Source: CBDFKY01 sp965248995 (GTDB lineage Bacteria > Pseudomonadota > Alphaproteobacteria > Rickettsiales > UBA998). Taken from it: DNA of 64,000 nt. Shown here piece by piece: positions 8,427-17,676 of the stretch. A program made the translations under genes and the position numbers. The stretch spans positions 1 to 64,000 of the forward strand of contig CBDFKY010000022.1 in the NCBI GenBank assembly GCA_965248995.1, written 5' to 3'. Position 1 is the first letter of the stretch; each line of letters begins with the position of its first letter. The notes under the pieces are model-generated. The model was not told where the DNA came from. It did not search any database and saw nothing but the letters and a program-made list of their open reading frames with translations.

Positions 8427-9749
8427 ATGACAACAGCTTCAGCGGTAAAGCAGCAGATGAATATTCAGGATTATAAAGTGGCGGACATCACTCTCGCGGA
8501 ATGGGGCCGCAAGGAAATTTCCCTGGCGGAATCCGAAATGCCGGGGCTGATGGCTCTGCGCGAGGAATACGGTGCGAAATCTCCGTTGAAAGGCGCCCGC
8601 ATCGTCGGTTGCCTGCATATGACGATCCAGACGGCGGTGCTGATCGAGACGTTGACGGCGCTCGGGGCACAAGTGCGCTGGAGCTCGTGCAATATCTTCT
8701 CGACCCAGGATCAGGCGGCGGCGGCCATCGCGGCGACGGGCGTTGCGGTGTTTGCCTGGAAGGGCGAGACGGAAGCGGAATATGAATGGTGCATCCGCCA
8801 GACCATCGAAGGGGATTCCGCATGGAAGCCGAACCTGATCCTCGATGACGGCGGCGACCTGACCCGTCTGATTCATACCGATTATCCGCACCTGCTCGCC
8901 GGGATCAAGGGAGTCTCGGAAGAAACCACCACCGGGGTGCACGGACTGCTGGAGATGGTGAAGAAAGGCACCTTGAAAATGCCTGCCATCAACGTCAACG
9001 ATTCGGTGACCAAATCGAAATTCGACAATCTCTACGGCTGCCGCGAAAGCCTGCCCGACGGGCTGAAACGCGCTACCGACGTGATGATCGCCGGGAAAAT
9101 CGCCGTCATCGCCGGATATGGCGACGTGGGCAAGGGCTGCGCCGATGCGCTCAAAAGCCAGGGTGCGCGGGTGCTGGTCACCGAGATCGACCCGATCTGC
9201 GCACTGCAGGCGGCCATGCAGGGGTATCAGGTGGTCACCATGGAACAGGCGGCGCCGCTCGGCGATATTTTCGTCACCGCCACCGGCAACAAGGATATCG
9301 TCACCGTCGACCATATGCACGCCATGAAGGACCGCGCCATCGTCTGCAATATCGGCCATTTCGACAATGAAATCCAGGTGGAGGCCCTGCATAATTTCGG
9401 CTGGAACGAGATCAAGCCGCAGGTAGACGAGATCACCTTCCCGGACGGCAAGCGGATCGTCCTGCTCGCCAAAGGGCGGCTGGTCAACCTGGGATGCGCC
9501 ACCGGCCATCCGAGTTTCGTGATGAGCGCTTCCTTCACCAATCAGGTGCTGGCGCAGATGGAACTGTGGCAGAATGCGTCGAAATATGAAAATAAGGTCT
9601 ACGTCCTGCCCCGTCATTTGGATGAGAAAGTCGCGCGTCTGCACCTCGCCAAACTCGGCGTGCAGTTGACGGAGCTTAGCGAGGCGCAGGCAGAGTATAT
9701 TTCGGTAGAAGTGGCGGGCCCGTATAAAGCGGAAACGTACCGTTATTAA
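8427..9749 (+). CDS. ahcY: Adenosylhomocysteinase
   Basis: 440 residues. Hydrolyses S-adenosylhomocysteine to homocysteine and adenosine, relieving inhibition of methyltransferases. Conserved blocks seen: CLHMTIQTAVLIETL, DDGGDLT, the catalytic Lys region NDSVTKSKFDN, the NAD-binding GYGDVGKGCADAL, and a C-terminal tail ending GPYKAETYRY, which is diagnostic. The 65-base leader is too short and unstructured for me to call a SAH riboswitch. The DivL-like gene follows after 18 bases, so they are likely cotranscribed; ahcY next to this kinase-like gene is a common alphaproteobacterial arrangement as I recall it. Confidence 0.97.
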   Translation: MTTASAVKQQMNIQDYKVADITLAEWGRKEISLAESEMPGLMALREEYGAKSPLKGARIVGCLHMTIQTAVLIETLTALGAQVRWSSCNIFSTQDQAAAAIAATGVAVFAWKGETEAEYEWCIRQTIEGDSAWKPNLILDDGGDLTRLIHTDYPHLLAGIKGVSEETTTGVHGLLEMVKKGTLKMPAINVNDSVTKSKFDNLYGCRESLPDGLKRATDVMIAGKIAVIAGYGDVGKGCADALKSQGARVLVTEIDPICALQAAMQGYQVVTMEQAAPLGDIFVTATGNKDIVTVDHMHAMKDRAIVCNIGHFDNEIQVEALHNFGWNEIKPQVDEITFPDGKRIVLLAKGRLVNLGCATGHPSFVMSASFTNQVLAQMELWQNASKYENKVYVLPRHLDEKVARLHLAKLGVQLTELSEAQAEYISVEVAGPYKAETYRY

Positions 9750-9767
9750 ACATATGGGCAACAGGTG

Positions 9768-12215
9768 ATGAATCAGCTCGCAACCTTACCGACCATGGCG
9801 CTGCTGGATCTGGCGCTTGTCATCGGGGTGGTACTGTTCGCCTGGAAATCCTATCGCAAGCTGTGCTGTAAGAATGAAATGGCCCGCACCCTGCTTGCGC
9901 ACTTCGCGGAGCATGGCTGGGCGTTGGCGGTGTGTGATCCTGTTTCCCGGAAAATTCTGTATTCGGAAGCGCTGGATCGTTTCTTCAGGCATCAGAAACA
10001 CGTCCATTCGCTGGAGTCGATGATCAGCGAAGTGGAAGCGTCGGAGCAGGAAACCGTCCGCCTGTTTCTGGAAGGCCCCGTAAAAAACGACGCCGCCCAG
10101 CGTTCGCTCATTTTCAAAACCATCGGCGGCAAATTCTGCGAAGGCATGGTGGACGCGATTTCGTGGCAGGGAAAGGCGGCACGGCTGCTGATGCTGCGGG
10201 ATATCAGCGGCGCGCAGCGCACTTCATTGCAGATAAAGGCGGAAAACGACGCCTTGAAACTGCAGACGAACTGGCATACCGCCATTCTAAACCACGTGGA
10301 ACAGCCGATGTGGGTGCGGGGCGAAGATCTCTCCATCCGCTATTGCAACCTGCCTTACCTGCAGATCGTCGAGGAAAACGATGAGGTGGGAACGGACGGA
10401 AAAATGCCGGAACTGTTCCGGGGCGCACGGCGGCTGGCGGAACAGGCGAAAGCGGAAAAAGGGTGCGAGCGTCAGCGCTACCGGCTGGTCGTGGGAGGGG
10501 AGCGCCACCTGTTCGAAATTACCGAGATGTACGTGGAAGACACCAAGACCGTTGTCGGATATGCCCGCAACGTGACGGCGCTGGAGAAGGCGGAGAGCCA
10601 GATCGCCGATCACCTCACCACGCTGGAAGACCTGCTCGACAGCTCGTCCAGCGCCATGATCATTTACGGGCTGGATACGCGCCTGAAATTCTATAATCAG
10701 GCGTATGTCCGTATGTGGGGACTGGATGAAGCGTGGCTGGCGAGAGAGCCCACCTTCGGCGAAATGCTGGAACATCTGCGTGAGCTGCGCCGCCTCCCCG
10801 AACAGGTGAATTTTCCCGCCTTCAAGCAGCAGCGCCTGCGCCTGTTCAACGAAGTGACCGGGCCGCATGAGGAACTGTTCTACCTTCCGGACGGCCGCAC
10901 CGTGCGAAACGTGGCGATTCCGCATTCGGCGGGAGGGGTGCTGTTCATCTATGAAGACGTGACGGACCGTCTGGCGCTGGAGCGTTCTTACAATACGCTG
11001 ATCGCCGTACAGCGCGAAACGCTGGACAATTTGTATGAAGGCATCGCCGTATTCGGAGAAAACGGGAAACTGCGCCTGAAAAACCCGGTGTTTTTATCGC
11101 TCTGGGATCTGGAGGAAAAAGACCTGCCGGACGGCACGCATATCTCCGCCATGCTGGAGAAAACACGCGGGCTGTATCAGTCGGCGGACTGGGCGACCTT
11201 CAAGCAGGATTTCATCGGGCAGGTGCAGTCACGGGCTTACTTCAATTCACGGATCGAGCGCAGTGACGGCGCGGTGCTGGATTGCAGCGTGGTGCCGCTG
11301 CCGGACGGGGGTATCCTGCTCAATTACCTTGATATGACGGCGACCACGCTGGTGGAGCGTTCCTTGCGCGAACGGAACGAGGCGCTGGAAGCGGGGGATA
11401 AGCTCAAGACAGAGTTTCTCGCCAATATGTCGTATGAACTGCGCTCCCCGCTTACCTCCATCAGCGGGTTTGCGGAAATGCTGCGGCAGGATTACTTCGG
11501 AGAGTTGTCCGAAAAACAACGGGAATATGTGGAAGGAATCCATAATTCCTCCCAGCATCTGATGCACCTGATCAACGATATCCTGGATCTCTCAAGCATT
11601 GAGGCGGGATACATGACGCTCAATATTCGTGAATTCAACGTTGCCCGCCTGCTGCACGCCATGATGGGACTGCTCTCCGAGCGGCTGCGGGAATTCGAGC
11701 TGACGGCGAAAATCGAATGCAGCGAGGATATCGGCATGATGCGGGCCGACGAGACCCGCATCCGCCAGATCCTGTTTCACCTGCTCAGCAATGCGGTGAA
11801 ATACTCACGGGAAGGGGGTGCCATCGTGCTCGGCGCACAGAGGGCGGAAGGCGGCATCGTCATGTGGGTGGAAGATAACGGGGTCGGCATTTCCGAGGCG
11901 GATCAGCGGGAAGTGTTCGACAAGTTTTACCGCGGCACCGCCGGCGTGCGCAAACCCGGCACCGGGCTCGGACTCTCCATGGTAAAGAGCTTCGTGGAAC
12001 TGCATGAAGGAAAGGTGACGCTGGAATCCACCCTGGATAAAGGAACGAAAGTCACGTTCCATGTCCCTTTCCACGCGAATTCCATCGAGCTGAACCATAA
12101 AGACGATACGCTGCCGGCACTGGAAACGGTAAAGGTGGAATCGACTAGAAAACAGAAGAAGAATCAGGCGGATATCAGTTCCTATCCGCTGCAGTCATCA
12201 AAAAGTATTCATTGA
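9768..12215 (+). CDS. divL: DivL-like PAS sensor with Tyr in place of the phospho-His
   Basis: ~815 residues. One N-terminal transmembrane helix (~11-28) is followed by several PAS-type domains (e.g. LLDSSSSAMIIYGLDTRLKFYNQ) up to ~530, then a HisKA dimerisation domain and HATPase. In the HisKA H-box the usual SHELR is SYELRSPLT, with Tyr at ~556, close to Tyr550 of Caulobacter DivL. The ATPase boxes are intact: LLSNAVKYS, VEDNGVGI, FDKFYRG, GTGLGLSMVKSF. DivL is an atypical kinase that controls CckA and so CtrA activity; this role is inferred by family. ATG 9768 is preferred over GTG 9765. Very likely in an operon with ahcY. Confidence 0.82.
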   Translation: MNQLATLPTMALLDLALVIGVVLFAWKSYRKLCCKNEMARTLLAHFAEHGWALAVCDPVSRKILYSEALDRFFRHQKHVHSLESMISEVEASEQETVRLFLEGPVKNDAAQRSLIFKTIGGKFCEGMVDAISWQGKAARLLMLRDISGAQRTSLQIKAENDALKLQTNWHTAILNHVEQPMWVRGEDLSIRYCNLPYLQIVEENDEVGTDGKMPELFRGARRLAEQAKAEKGCERQRYRLVVGGERHLFEITEMYVEDTKTVVGYARNVTALEKAESQIADHLTTLEDLLDSSSSAMIIYGLDTRLKFYNQAYVRMWGLDEAWLAREPTFGEMLEHLRELRRLPEQVNFPAFKQQRLRLFNEVTGPHEELFYLPDGRTVRNVAIPHSAGGVLFIYEDVTDRLALERSYNTLIAVQRETLDNLYEGIAVFGENGKLRLKNPVFLSLWDLEEKDLPDGTHISAMLEKTRGLYQSADWATFKQDFIGQVQSRAYFNSRIERSDGAVLDCSVVPLPDGGILLNYLDMTATTLVERSLRERNEALEAGDKLKTEFLANMSYELRSPLTSISGFAEMLRQDYFGELSEKQREYVEGIHNSSQHLMHLINDILDLSSIEAGYMTLNIREFNVARLLHAMMGLLSERLREFELTAKIECSEDIGMMRADETRIRQILFHLLSNAVKYSREGGAIVLGAQRAEGGIVMWVEDNGVGISEADQREVFDKFYRGTAGVRKPGTGLGLSMVKSFVELHEGKVTLESTLDKGTKVTFHVPFHANSIELNHKDDTLPALETVKVESTRKQKKNQADISSYPLQSSKSIH

Positions 12216-12229
12216 GCGGTGCAACTGTA

Positions 12230-12532
12230 TTATCTGCCGATATTCTGGCCGCCAACTTCACGGCGCTGCATTTCACGGTCCGCCCAGCCACCGCGCACAT
12301 TCGTGTTTTCTTCCTTGTCCTTATTTATATTGTTGGCAACGATCGCCGTTCCCACCGCCGCTAGTGCCACCGCACCTATCGCCATAGCAGGATGCGCTTT
12401 CCCCCACGTTAAAGCTCCTTGTGCAACGCCGCCAACGGCACCCACCGCGTGGCTCGCCACATCGGTCACGGGCTTTATCATTCCCATGACGCTCGAAAAC
12501 GCATTCGTCAGAAAGTTACCTTCAGCTGCCAT
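12230..12532 (-). CDS. Small hypothetical membrane protein
   Basis: 100 residues, Gly/Ala rich. It has an amphipathic N-terminal half (NAFSSVMGMIKPVTDVASHA), one predicted transmembrane helix (~48-66, HPAMAIGAVALAAVGTAIVA), and a polar Arg-rich C-terminus. It converges on the DivL-like gene with 14 bases between stops. It resembles the other Gly/Ala-rich single-helix protein at 465-1001 only in style. Function unknown. Confidence 0.5.
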   Translation of the reverse strand: MAAEGNFLTNAFSSVMGMIKPVTDVASHAVGAVGGVAQGALTWGKAHPAMAIGAVALAAVGTAIVANNINKDKEENTNVRGGWADREMQRREVGGQNIGR

Positions 12533-12720
12533 AGTTCATTCCGCCTATCTTTTCATTTTTTCAGTATATGCCACAGGCATGACATTTTGATGAAGGTCAC
12601 CACAAAAAAATAGTGGACTTATATTGTTAGTGGGAAATTAAGGTCTCATACCTGCCTCTGCCGGTATCACGCGGAGCAGCCGATAGCATGGCTAGTCATT
12701 TCAAGGCTGTGCAAAAACGC
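12533..12720. other. Intergenic spacer without recognised feature
   Basis: 188 bases between a small membrane protein start and the lptB stop, moderately AT-rich. I see no terminator hairpin with a T-run, no ORF with a ribosome-binding site and no repeat. Confidence 0.5.
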
Positions 12721-13530
12721 CTATAGCGCGAACCGGTTACCCAGATACACCCGCCGCACTTCCGGATTGGCGACGATGGCTTCCGGCGTGCCTTCGGTCA
12801 GCACCATGCCGTCGTGAATGATGTAGGCGCGGTCGATGATATCGAGCGTTTCCCGTACGTTATGATCAGTGATCAACACGCCGATGCCGCGGTTCTTCAA
12901 CTGCCCGACGATGGTGCGGATGTCACCGACCGCGATCGGGTCGATCCCCGCCAGCGGTTCATCGAGCAGGATGAACGAAGGGTTGCAGGCCAGCGCCCGC
13001 GCAATTTCCACGCGGCGGCGCTCCCCACCGGACAGCTGCGTCGCGGGGGCGTGGCGCAGGTGGATGATAGAGAATTCCATCAGCAAATCTTCCAGCGCGC
13101 TGCGGCGCCGGTCCAGCCCCGATTCGTTCACTTCCAGCATCGCCATGATATTCTGTTCCACGGTCAAGCCGCGAAAAATGGAGCTTTCCTGCGGCAGGTA
13201 ACCGACACCGAGGCGGGAGCGGCGATACATCGGCAGGCTGGTGACTTCACGCCCTTCGATGAGGATCTGGCCGTAATCGGGCTGCACCAGTCCGGTAATC
13301 ATGTAAAAGCAGGTGGTTTTCCCGGCGCCGTTGGGGCCGAGCAATCCTACCGCCTCACCGCGCTGCACCTGCAGGGAAACTTCCTTGACCACGGGCCGCT
13401 TGCCGTAACTCTTGCCGAGATGGCGGCATACCAAGCCCGAACTCTCCCGGTCGGGAGAAGGGTTACCCTTCCAGGCCGGGCTTCCCTCTTTGGCGGCGCT
13501 GTTGGACAGCAGTTCCAGATTGACGGTCAC
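12721..13530 (-). CDS. lptB: LPS export ABC transporter ATPase
   Basis: 269 residues including a ~28-residue N-terminal extension before the ABC domain. Walker A GPNGAGKTT, Q-loop region YLPQESSIFRGLTVEQNI, signature LSGGERRRVEIARAL, Walker B FILLDEPLAGIDP and the switch His in ITDHNVRETL are all present. The pattern matches LptB, which powers LptFG extraction of LPS from the inner membrane. It is the last gene of kdsD-lptC-lptA-lptB and overlaps lptA by 4 bases. A 72-bp copy of its 3' end is found at 27195-27266. Confidence 0.95.
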   Translation of the reverse strand: MTVNLELLSNSAAKEGSPAWKGNPSPDRESSGLVCRHLGKSYGKRPVVKEVSLQVQRGEAVGLLGPNGAGKTTCFYMITGLVQPDYGQILIEGREVTSLPMYRRSRLGVGYLPQESSIFRGLTVEQNIMAMLEVNESGLDRRRSALEDLLMEFSIIHLRHAPATQLSGGERRRVEIARALACNPSFILLDEPLAGIDPIAVGDIRTIVGQLKNRGIGVLITDHNVRETLDIIDRAYIIHDGMVLTEGTPEAIVANPEVRRVYLGNRFAL

Positions 13531-14096
13531 TTTTTCGTCTCCGGCACGAACAGGCCGCGCACGCGGGTTCCGGTGGCCGCCGGAGCGCCGGCTTTCGCCG
13601 CCGCGGCGGGTGCGCTTCCTGAGAGCAACGAACTGCCGGAAACCACGTCATATTCCAGCGCCGAGCCGTTCAGGACGTTGCCGCCCCGTTTCAGCACGAC
13701 GTGCTCGCTCAGGAACACCTTGTTTTTTACCGCGTCGTAGCGCCCATGGCTCGCCGTGGCGGATTCGGTCGCCGTGATGAGGGAAACATTGCCGTCCACC
13801 TCGATCTTGGAGAGCGAACCGAGCGCTGAGGCGTTCGCCGGGGAAGCCGCCGGTTTCTTGGCATTGTAGAACACCGTCATCACGTTGGAGCGAAGGGTCA
13901 TGTCCCCCTGTTTCGCGATGACGTTTCCTTTGAATATCGCCTGATTGCGGCTCTGGATCACTTCCAGCGAATCCGCATCGATGGCGATCGGCGCCTGATC
14001 CGCGCCGGCCCCCTTTTTCGCGGACGCGGCGCACGATGAGGCGGCCCCGATCCACAGGGCGGCCAGACTCAGTACGCATAGGCGGAAAAACTTCAT
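13527..14096 (-). CDS. lptA: LPS transport periplasmic protein
   Basis: 189 residues from ATG 14096. The start was chosen because a clean signal peptide follows (MKFFRLCVLSLAALWIGAAS, with cleavage near SCA-ASA) and because a longer frame would run into lptC. The OstA-like beta-jellyroll core is visible: IAIDADSLEVIQSRNQAIFKG and NVIAKQGDMTLRSNVMTVFY. It forms the periplasmic bridge between LptC and LptD. Start 4 bases after the lptC stop; overlaps lptB by 4 bases, so translation is coupled through the cluster. Confidence 0.9.
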   Translation of the reverse strand: MKFFRLCVLSLAALWIGAASSCAASAKKGAGADQAPIAIDADSLEVIQSRNQAIFKGNVIAKQGDMTLRSNVMTVFYNAKKPAASPANASALGSLSKIEVDGNVSLITATESATASHGRYDAVKNKVFLSEHVVLKRGGNVLNGSALEYDVVSGSSLLSGSAPAAAAKAGAPAATGTRVRGLFVPETKK

Positions 14097-14100
14097 GGAT

Positions 14101-14697
14101 TCAGTGCGCCAGTAAAACGGAAACATGGTTACTAAAAAGGATTCGCTCGCCTTTGTCCAGCACCACGAACCGATCCGCATGAATCCGTCCGGACGTTCCC
14201 TGTACGTCGACAGGCGATTCACCGACCGCCGTCATGCTTTTGAGGTCCAGCCGCACCTGCGAAGTATGGATTTCGGTTTCATTGGCATGGTAGAGCTGGA
14301 CGTCTCCCTGAAGCAGCAGAGATTGCTCCGTCATATTCATCAGCCCCTGGTCCGCCCATAATTTCATCCATGACCCGTCCGGCGACATAAGGTCCGCCTT
14401 GACCTTTTCCAGGTGAAGCGTCGAATCACCGGTCTGCAGGGCGTTCTCGGCGGTGACCGTATAGGCTTGGTTGTCGGTGCCCACCCCTTGATAGCGCGGA
14501 TGCATCATGACCGGGGGGGAGTCTTCCTTTTCCTCGATCGAGGTGAACGCCACGCGCAGCCCGGATTTCTGTTTAACGATGAGCGGAATGGCTACCATGA
14601 ACACCAGGATGAACAAGGTCAGCAGGCTGAGCGCCAGTTTGCTGATATGGACGAAGCGGGTATAGACTTTCAGGGAGTCCCAGCTGATAAAGGGCAT
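14101..14697 (-). CDS. lptC: LPS export factor, LptC-like
   Basis: ~198 residues. ATG 14697 is preceded by GGAAGGATAAGG, better than the in-frame ATG at 14742, which would overlap kdsD. A bitopic membrane anchor lies at ~22-42 (LALSLLTLFILVFMVAIPLIV). A periplasmic beta-rich domain follows with the LptC-like pattern GVGTDNQAYTVTAENA, LEKVKADLMSPDGSWMKLWADQG, IHTSQVRLDLKS. It is poorly conserved, as usual for LptC, but the position between kdsD and lptA supports the call. Confidence 0.85.
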   Translation of the reverse strand: MPFISWDSLKVYTRFVHISKLALSLLTLFILVFMVAIPLIVKQKSGLRVAFTSIEEKEDSPPVMMHPRYQGVGTDNQAYTVTAENALQTGDSTLHLEKVKADLMSPDGSWMKLWADQGLMNMTEQSLLLQGDVQLYHANETEIHTSQVRLDLKSMTAVGESPVDVQGTSGRIHADRFVVLDKGERILFSNHVSVLLAH

Positions 14698-14713
14698 GAA
14701 CCTTATCCTTCCG

Positions 14714-15718
14714 TTATGCCACACCGGCACGGAGGCAGTCATGAATATGGATGAGGCCGACCGGGATGCCGTCCTTCACGGCGATCAGGCTGGTAATGCT
14801 GCGGGTATTGAGAATATTCAGGACTTCCGCGGCCAGCGCTTCCGGGCGGGTGGTAAGCGGGCTGACGGTCATAATGGCGCTCGCCGGTCTCTCGAGCAGG
14901 GTGGGGCCCATATGGCGGCGCAGATCGCCGTCGGTGATGATGCCCGCCAGCGTTCCGTCCGCAGCCACGACCACCGCGCAACCGAAGGCTTTGCGGGTCA
15001 TGACCACCAGCACGTCCTGCATCCGGTCTTCCGGCCGGACGATGGGCAGCGTTTCCGCCCCGTGCATCAGGTCGGCCACGCGCAGCAGGCCCTTGCCCAG
15101 CTTGCCGCCGGGATGGAAGACGCCGAAATCCTCCGAGGAGAACCCCCGCTGTTCCAGCAGGGCCATGGCAAGCGCGTCGCCGTATGCCAGCATCATCGTG
15201 GTGGAGGTGGTGGGTGCGCCGGTGGGGGAGGCTTCGGGCATGGCGGGCAGTACCACGGCGACGTCCGCCAATTCCACCAGCATGGAAGCGGCGCGCCGCA
15301 CGATGGCGATCATCGGAATACGGAACCGCTTGGCATAAGTGATGATGGCTTCCAGCTCGGCGGTCTCCCCCGAATTGGAGAGCATCAGGATGATGTCCCC
15401 TTCCGTGATCATGCCCATGTCGCCATGGCTGGCTTCGGCGGGATGCACGAAACAGGCGGGCGTTCCCGTGGAAGCGAGCGTGGCGGCGATCTTGCGGGCG
15501 ATATGGCCGCTTTTCCCCATGCCTGTCGTCACGACGCGGCCTCTCATGGCGGCGATGCACTCCACCGCCGCGGCGAAGCGCTCGTCCAGCGCCTCCGATA
15601 CGGCGTCCAGCCCGGCGATCGCGCAGTTCAACGTATGGCGTCCGCAGGCAATGATGGTGGCGGCGGAATTATCAGGCACGGATACCGTGGCGAGTGAAGG
15701 TTTCATGGAATCAGGCAT
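14714..15718 (-). CDS. kdsD: D-arabinose 5-phosphate isomerase (KdsD/KpsF)
   Basis: 334 residues. Interconverts ribulose 5-phosphate and arabinose 5-phosphate, the first step to Kdo. An SIS domain (~45-180) has VVTTGMGKSGHIARKIAAT, ASHGDMGMI and LMLSNSGETAEL. Two CBS domains follow (~215-330; IVRPEDRMQDVLVVM and GIITDGDLRRHM). It leads the lptC-lptA-lptB operon, joining Kdo supply and LPS export. ATG at 15718 is used; Met5 is also possible. Confidence 0.93.
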   Translation of the reverse strand: MPDSMKPSLATVSVPDNSAATIIACGRHTLNCAIAGLDAVSEALDERFAAAVECIAAMRGRVVTTGMGKSGHIARKIAATLASTGTPACFVHPAEASHGDMGMITEGDIILMLSNSGETAELEAIITYAKRFRIPMIAIVRRAASMLVELADVAVVLPAMPEASPTGAPTTSTTMMLAYGDALAMALLEQRGFSSEDFGVFHPGGKLGKGLLRVADLMHGAETLPIVRPEDRMQDVLVVMTRKAFGCAVVVAADGTLAGIITDGDLRRHMGPTLLERPASAIMTVSPLTTRPEALAAEVLNILNTRSITSLIAVKDGIPVGLIHIHDCLRAGVA

Positions 15719-15848
15719 ACACCATTATACCCCGAAAGACAACGCTGCTGGTAACCGGAATGGCGAATCGGAAAACCTCGGTACAAAAACAATATAAATT
15801 AATTTTTAATGATGATATAGTGAATAAATTCTAAAGATTTTATCCCTT

Positions 15849-16796
15849 ATGACAGATTCTCCATCCATTTTCATCATCGCCGGACCCGGCGGCACCTCCT
15901 ACAGCGAAAAAGACGTCACTCTCGCTAGTGAGAATTTCAAGAAAACCGGCGTGAACGTGGTATCGGTCGGGGATGGGAAGAGGCTGGTCACTCTGGAAGA
16001 CATCACCCGGGCACAGGCGCAGATAAAAGGGGAGATGACCGTCTTCATCCTGGCGCACGGCGGCATCAAAGGCGGACAACATCGCCTCGAACTGACCGAG
16101 GGCCACAGCATCGACACCGCGGATCTGTTCAAAGCGCTGGCCACGGCGCATGACCGCAGGAAATTCGACGTGTTCATGGCGTCCTGTCATGGAGGGGAAG
16201 CGCAGGAAGCCGCCGACAATATCCTGCCTAAAGGTTCGAAATTCGTGGATCTGTCCGGGGCAAATCAGGAAACCTTCATGAAGGACGTACGGCGTTTCCT
16301 GCAGACCGCGGGGGATAACAAGGGGCTTGCCCATGGGGATATAAGCGCGATGAACCTGATGTATGATTATCTGATGACCGACCTGCAGCACCATATCGCC
16401 CCGTCCATCACCATTTCTCGCGTGGGATCCTACGAGCTGGAGATCATGCTGAACCGTCATCTGGGCGTACCGTTTACATCGGAACAGGCTGAGCGGGCCC
16501 ATGCTACCCTGGATCAGGATTACGGGAAGGAAAGGGTGGACGACATCCTGAAAAAAATCGCATCCGCCCGCCCTACCGCCGAAATGGCCCCCGCTTATTT
16601 CGGACCGGCGCTGGCCGTCATGTTCGCGGTCGAAGACCGCAGCCTGTATAGTATGCATATTCCCAAAGACCTGAAACTGGCTTCCATCAAACTGGAAACC
16701 CAGAACGCTGTGCCTTTCGACGAAGGCTTCAACAGCAACGTTATCCGGCAGACGCCGCCTTCCCGGAAACCGGATGTGGACATCCACACCCGATGA
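15849..16796 (+). CDS. Hypothetical protein with possible caspase-like (clan CD) fold
   Basis: 315 residues, no signal peptide. The first ~135 residues show an alternating strand/helix pattern: SIFIIAGPGG, VFILAHGG (His70 at the end of a hydrophobic strand) and FDVFMASCHGGEA (Cys113 at the end of the next strand). A His-Gly and a Cys at adjacent strand ends is the arrangement of the clan CD catalytic dyad (caspases, legumain, gingipain, CHAT). The C-terminal half (~150-315) is helical and unrecognised. It stands alone, flanked by opposite-strand genes. The family call is from motif only and no named family was matched. Confidence 0.5.
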   Translation: MTDSPSIFIIAGPGGTSYSEKDVTLASENFKKTGVNVVSVGDGKRLVTLEDITRAQAQIKGEMTVFILAHGGIKGGQHRLELTEGHSIDTADLFKALATAHDRRKFDVFMASCHGGEAQEAADNILPKGSKFVDLSGANQETFMKDVRRFLQTAGDNKGLAHGDISAMNLMYDYLMTDLQHHIAPSITISRVGSYELEIMLNRHLGVPFTSEQAERAHATLDQDYGKERVDDILKKIASARPTAEMAPAYFGPALAVMFAVEDRSLYSMHIPKDLKLASIKLETQNAVPFDEGFNSNVIRQTPPSRKPDVDIHTR

Positions 16797-16870
16797 ATTT
16801 TCGGTTTTCACGGCGGCAAGGCGAAGGCCGATGCGGCAAATCCGTAAGAGGGCTGTTTTTTCGGTCTCCT

Positions 16871-17449
16871 TTAAATCCCTTGTCCGCTGTTCGGGTTTTT
16901 CCCGCGACGCTCATCGATGAAGTCCGCCCATTCCTGATTGACGTGGCGGCGTGCCGCCTCCGCGCCTGCATCAAAATCCGGCCGCGTGCGCTCGGTGAGG
17001 AATTCCAGCACTTCCGGTTCACGCAGCTGGAGAAAACCGTAATGCTGGCGGCTGGCTTCCGTCCATTGATGCATCTCGGTATGACGGATGCGGGATTTGT
17101 TTTTCAGTAAGGCGTCGATTTCACCGAATTTATCGTGACAGCCGATCGTGCCCACCTCCGGATGATAGATCGCCCAGACCGCGTTTCCCTTTTTGTCCAC
17201 GCCGCGATGTACGCAGACACCGGCCTCATATCCCACTTCCGCGGCCGCGACGAAAACATTCGCTTTCAGGTGGTAAAACGCTTTATCTTTCTTCTTTGCC
17301 GCCAGATTGATCGCCTGAAAGATCAGCAGGTTCTGCGCGGCCAGAGAGACCGAGTCAAACGCCTTGCCATGCACATGCACCCCGTACCGGCTCAGCATAT
17401 GGGTAGCCTGCGCGAGAATCGCCACGTTGCCGGCCGGTTTAGAGGACAT
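16871..17449 (-). CDS. Hypothetical protein
   Basis: ~192 residues from ATG 17449; a longer frame begins with TTG at 17488 and lacks a ribosome-binding site, and the chosen start also has only a weak one. No signal peptide or membrane helix. The middle (FVAAAEVGYEAGVCVHRGVDKKGNAVWAIYHP) looks like beta-strands of a small alpha/beta domain. The C-terminus is charged and helical. It converges on the caspase-like gene. No family recognised. Confidence 0.5.
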   Translation of the reverse strand: MSSKPAGNVAILAQATHMLSRYGVHVHGKAFDSVSLAAQNLLIFQAINLAAKKKDKAFYHLKANVFVAAAEVGYEAGVCVHRGVDKKGNAVWAIYHPEVGTIGCHDKFGEIDALLKNKSRIRHTEMHQWTEASRQHYGFLQLREPEVLEFLTERTRPDFDAGAEAARRHVNQEWADFIDERRGKNPNSGQGI

Positions 17450-17488
17450 AAGCGGGTATCGACATGCTAAGAGTATAATCCTGAACAA

Positions 17489-17676
17489 AAAAATGACCTA
17501 TGGCGAATGCGTAAGGCAGGTATGGCCCTATCGCATGGCATTCACCGGGTTTTTAAAGAGCGCCTGCGCCGCATCGCCTTATCAGTAATATATTCTACCG
17601 GTGAAATCCTTACATTATATTAATCTTTTTACGCTAACGTGTTAACACTTACGATCAGAAGAAAAGGGAGAAATCT
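17489..17676. other. Intergenic region upstream of the TPR/FecR pair
   Basis: 188 bases that should carry the promoter of the TPR-FecR operon. The last 80 bases are AT-rich with a GTTAAC palindrome at 17640-17645. A GGGAG ribosome-binding site lies just before the TPR gene. No clear -35/-10 pair. Confidence 0.35.

Noticed and set aside
8439..9761. 440-codon frame antisense to ahcY
   Set aside because: Mirrors ahcY exactly; composition typical of antisense shadows and no motifs.
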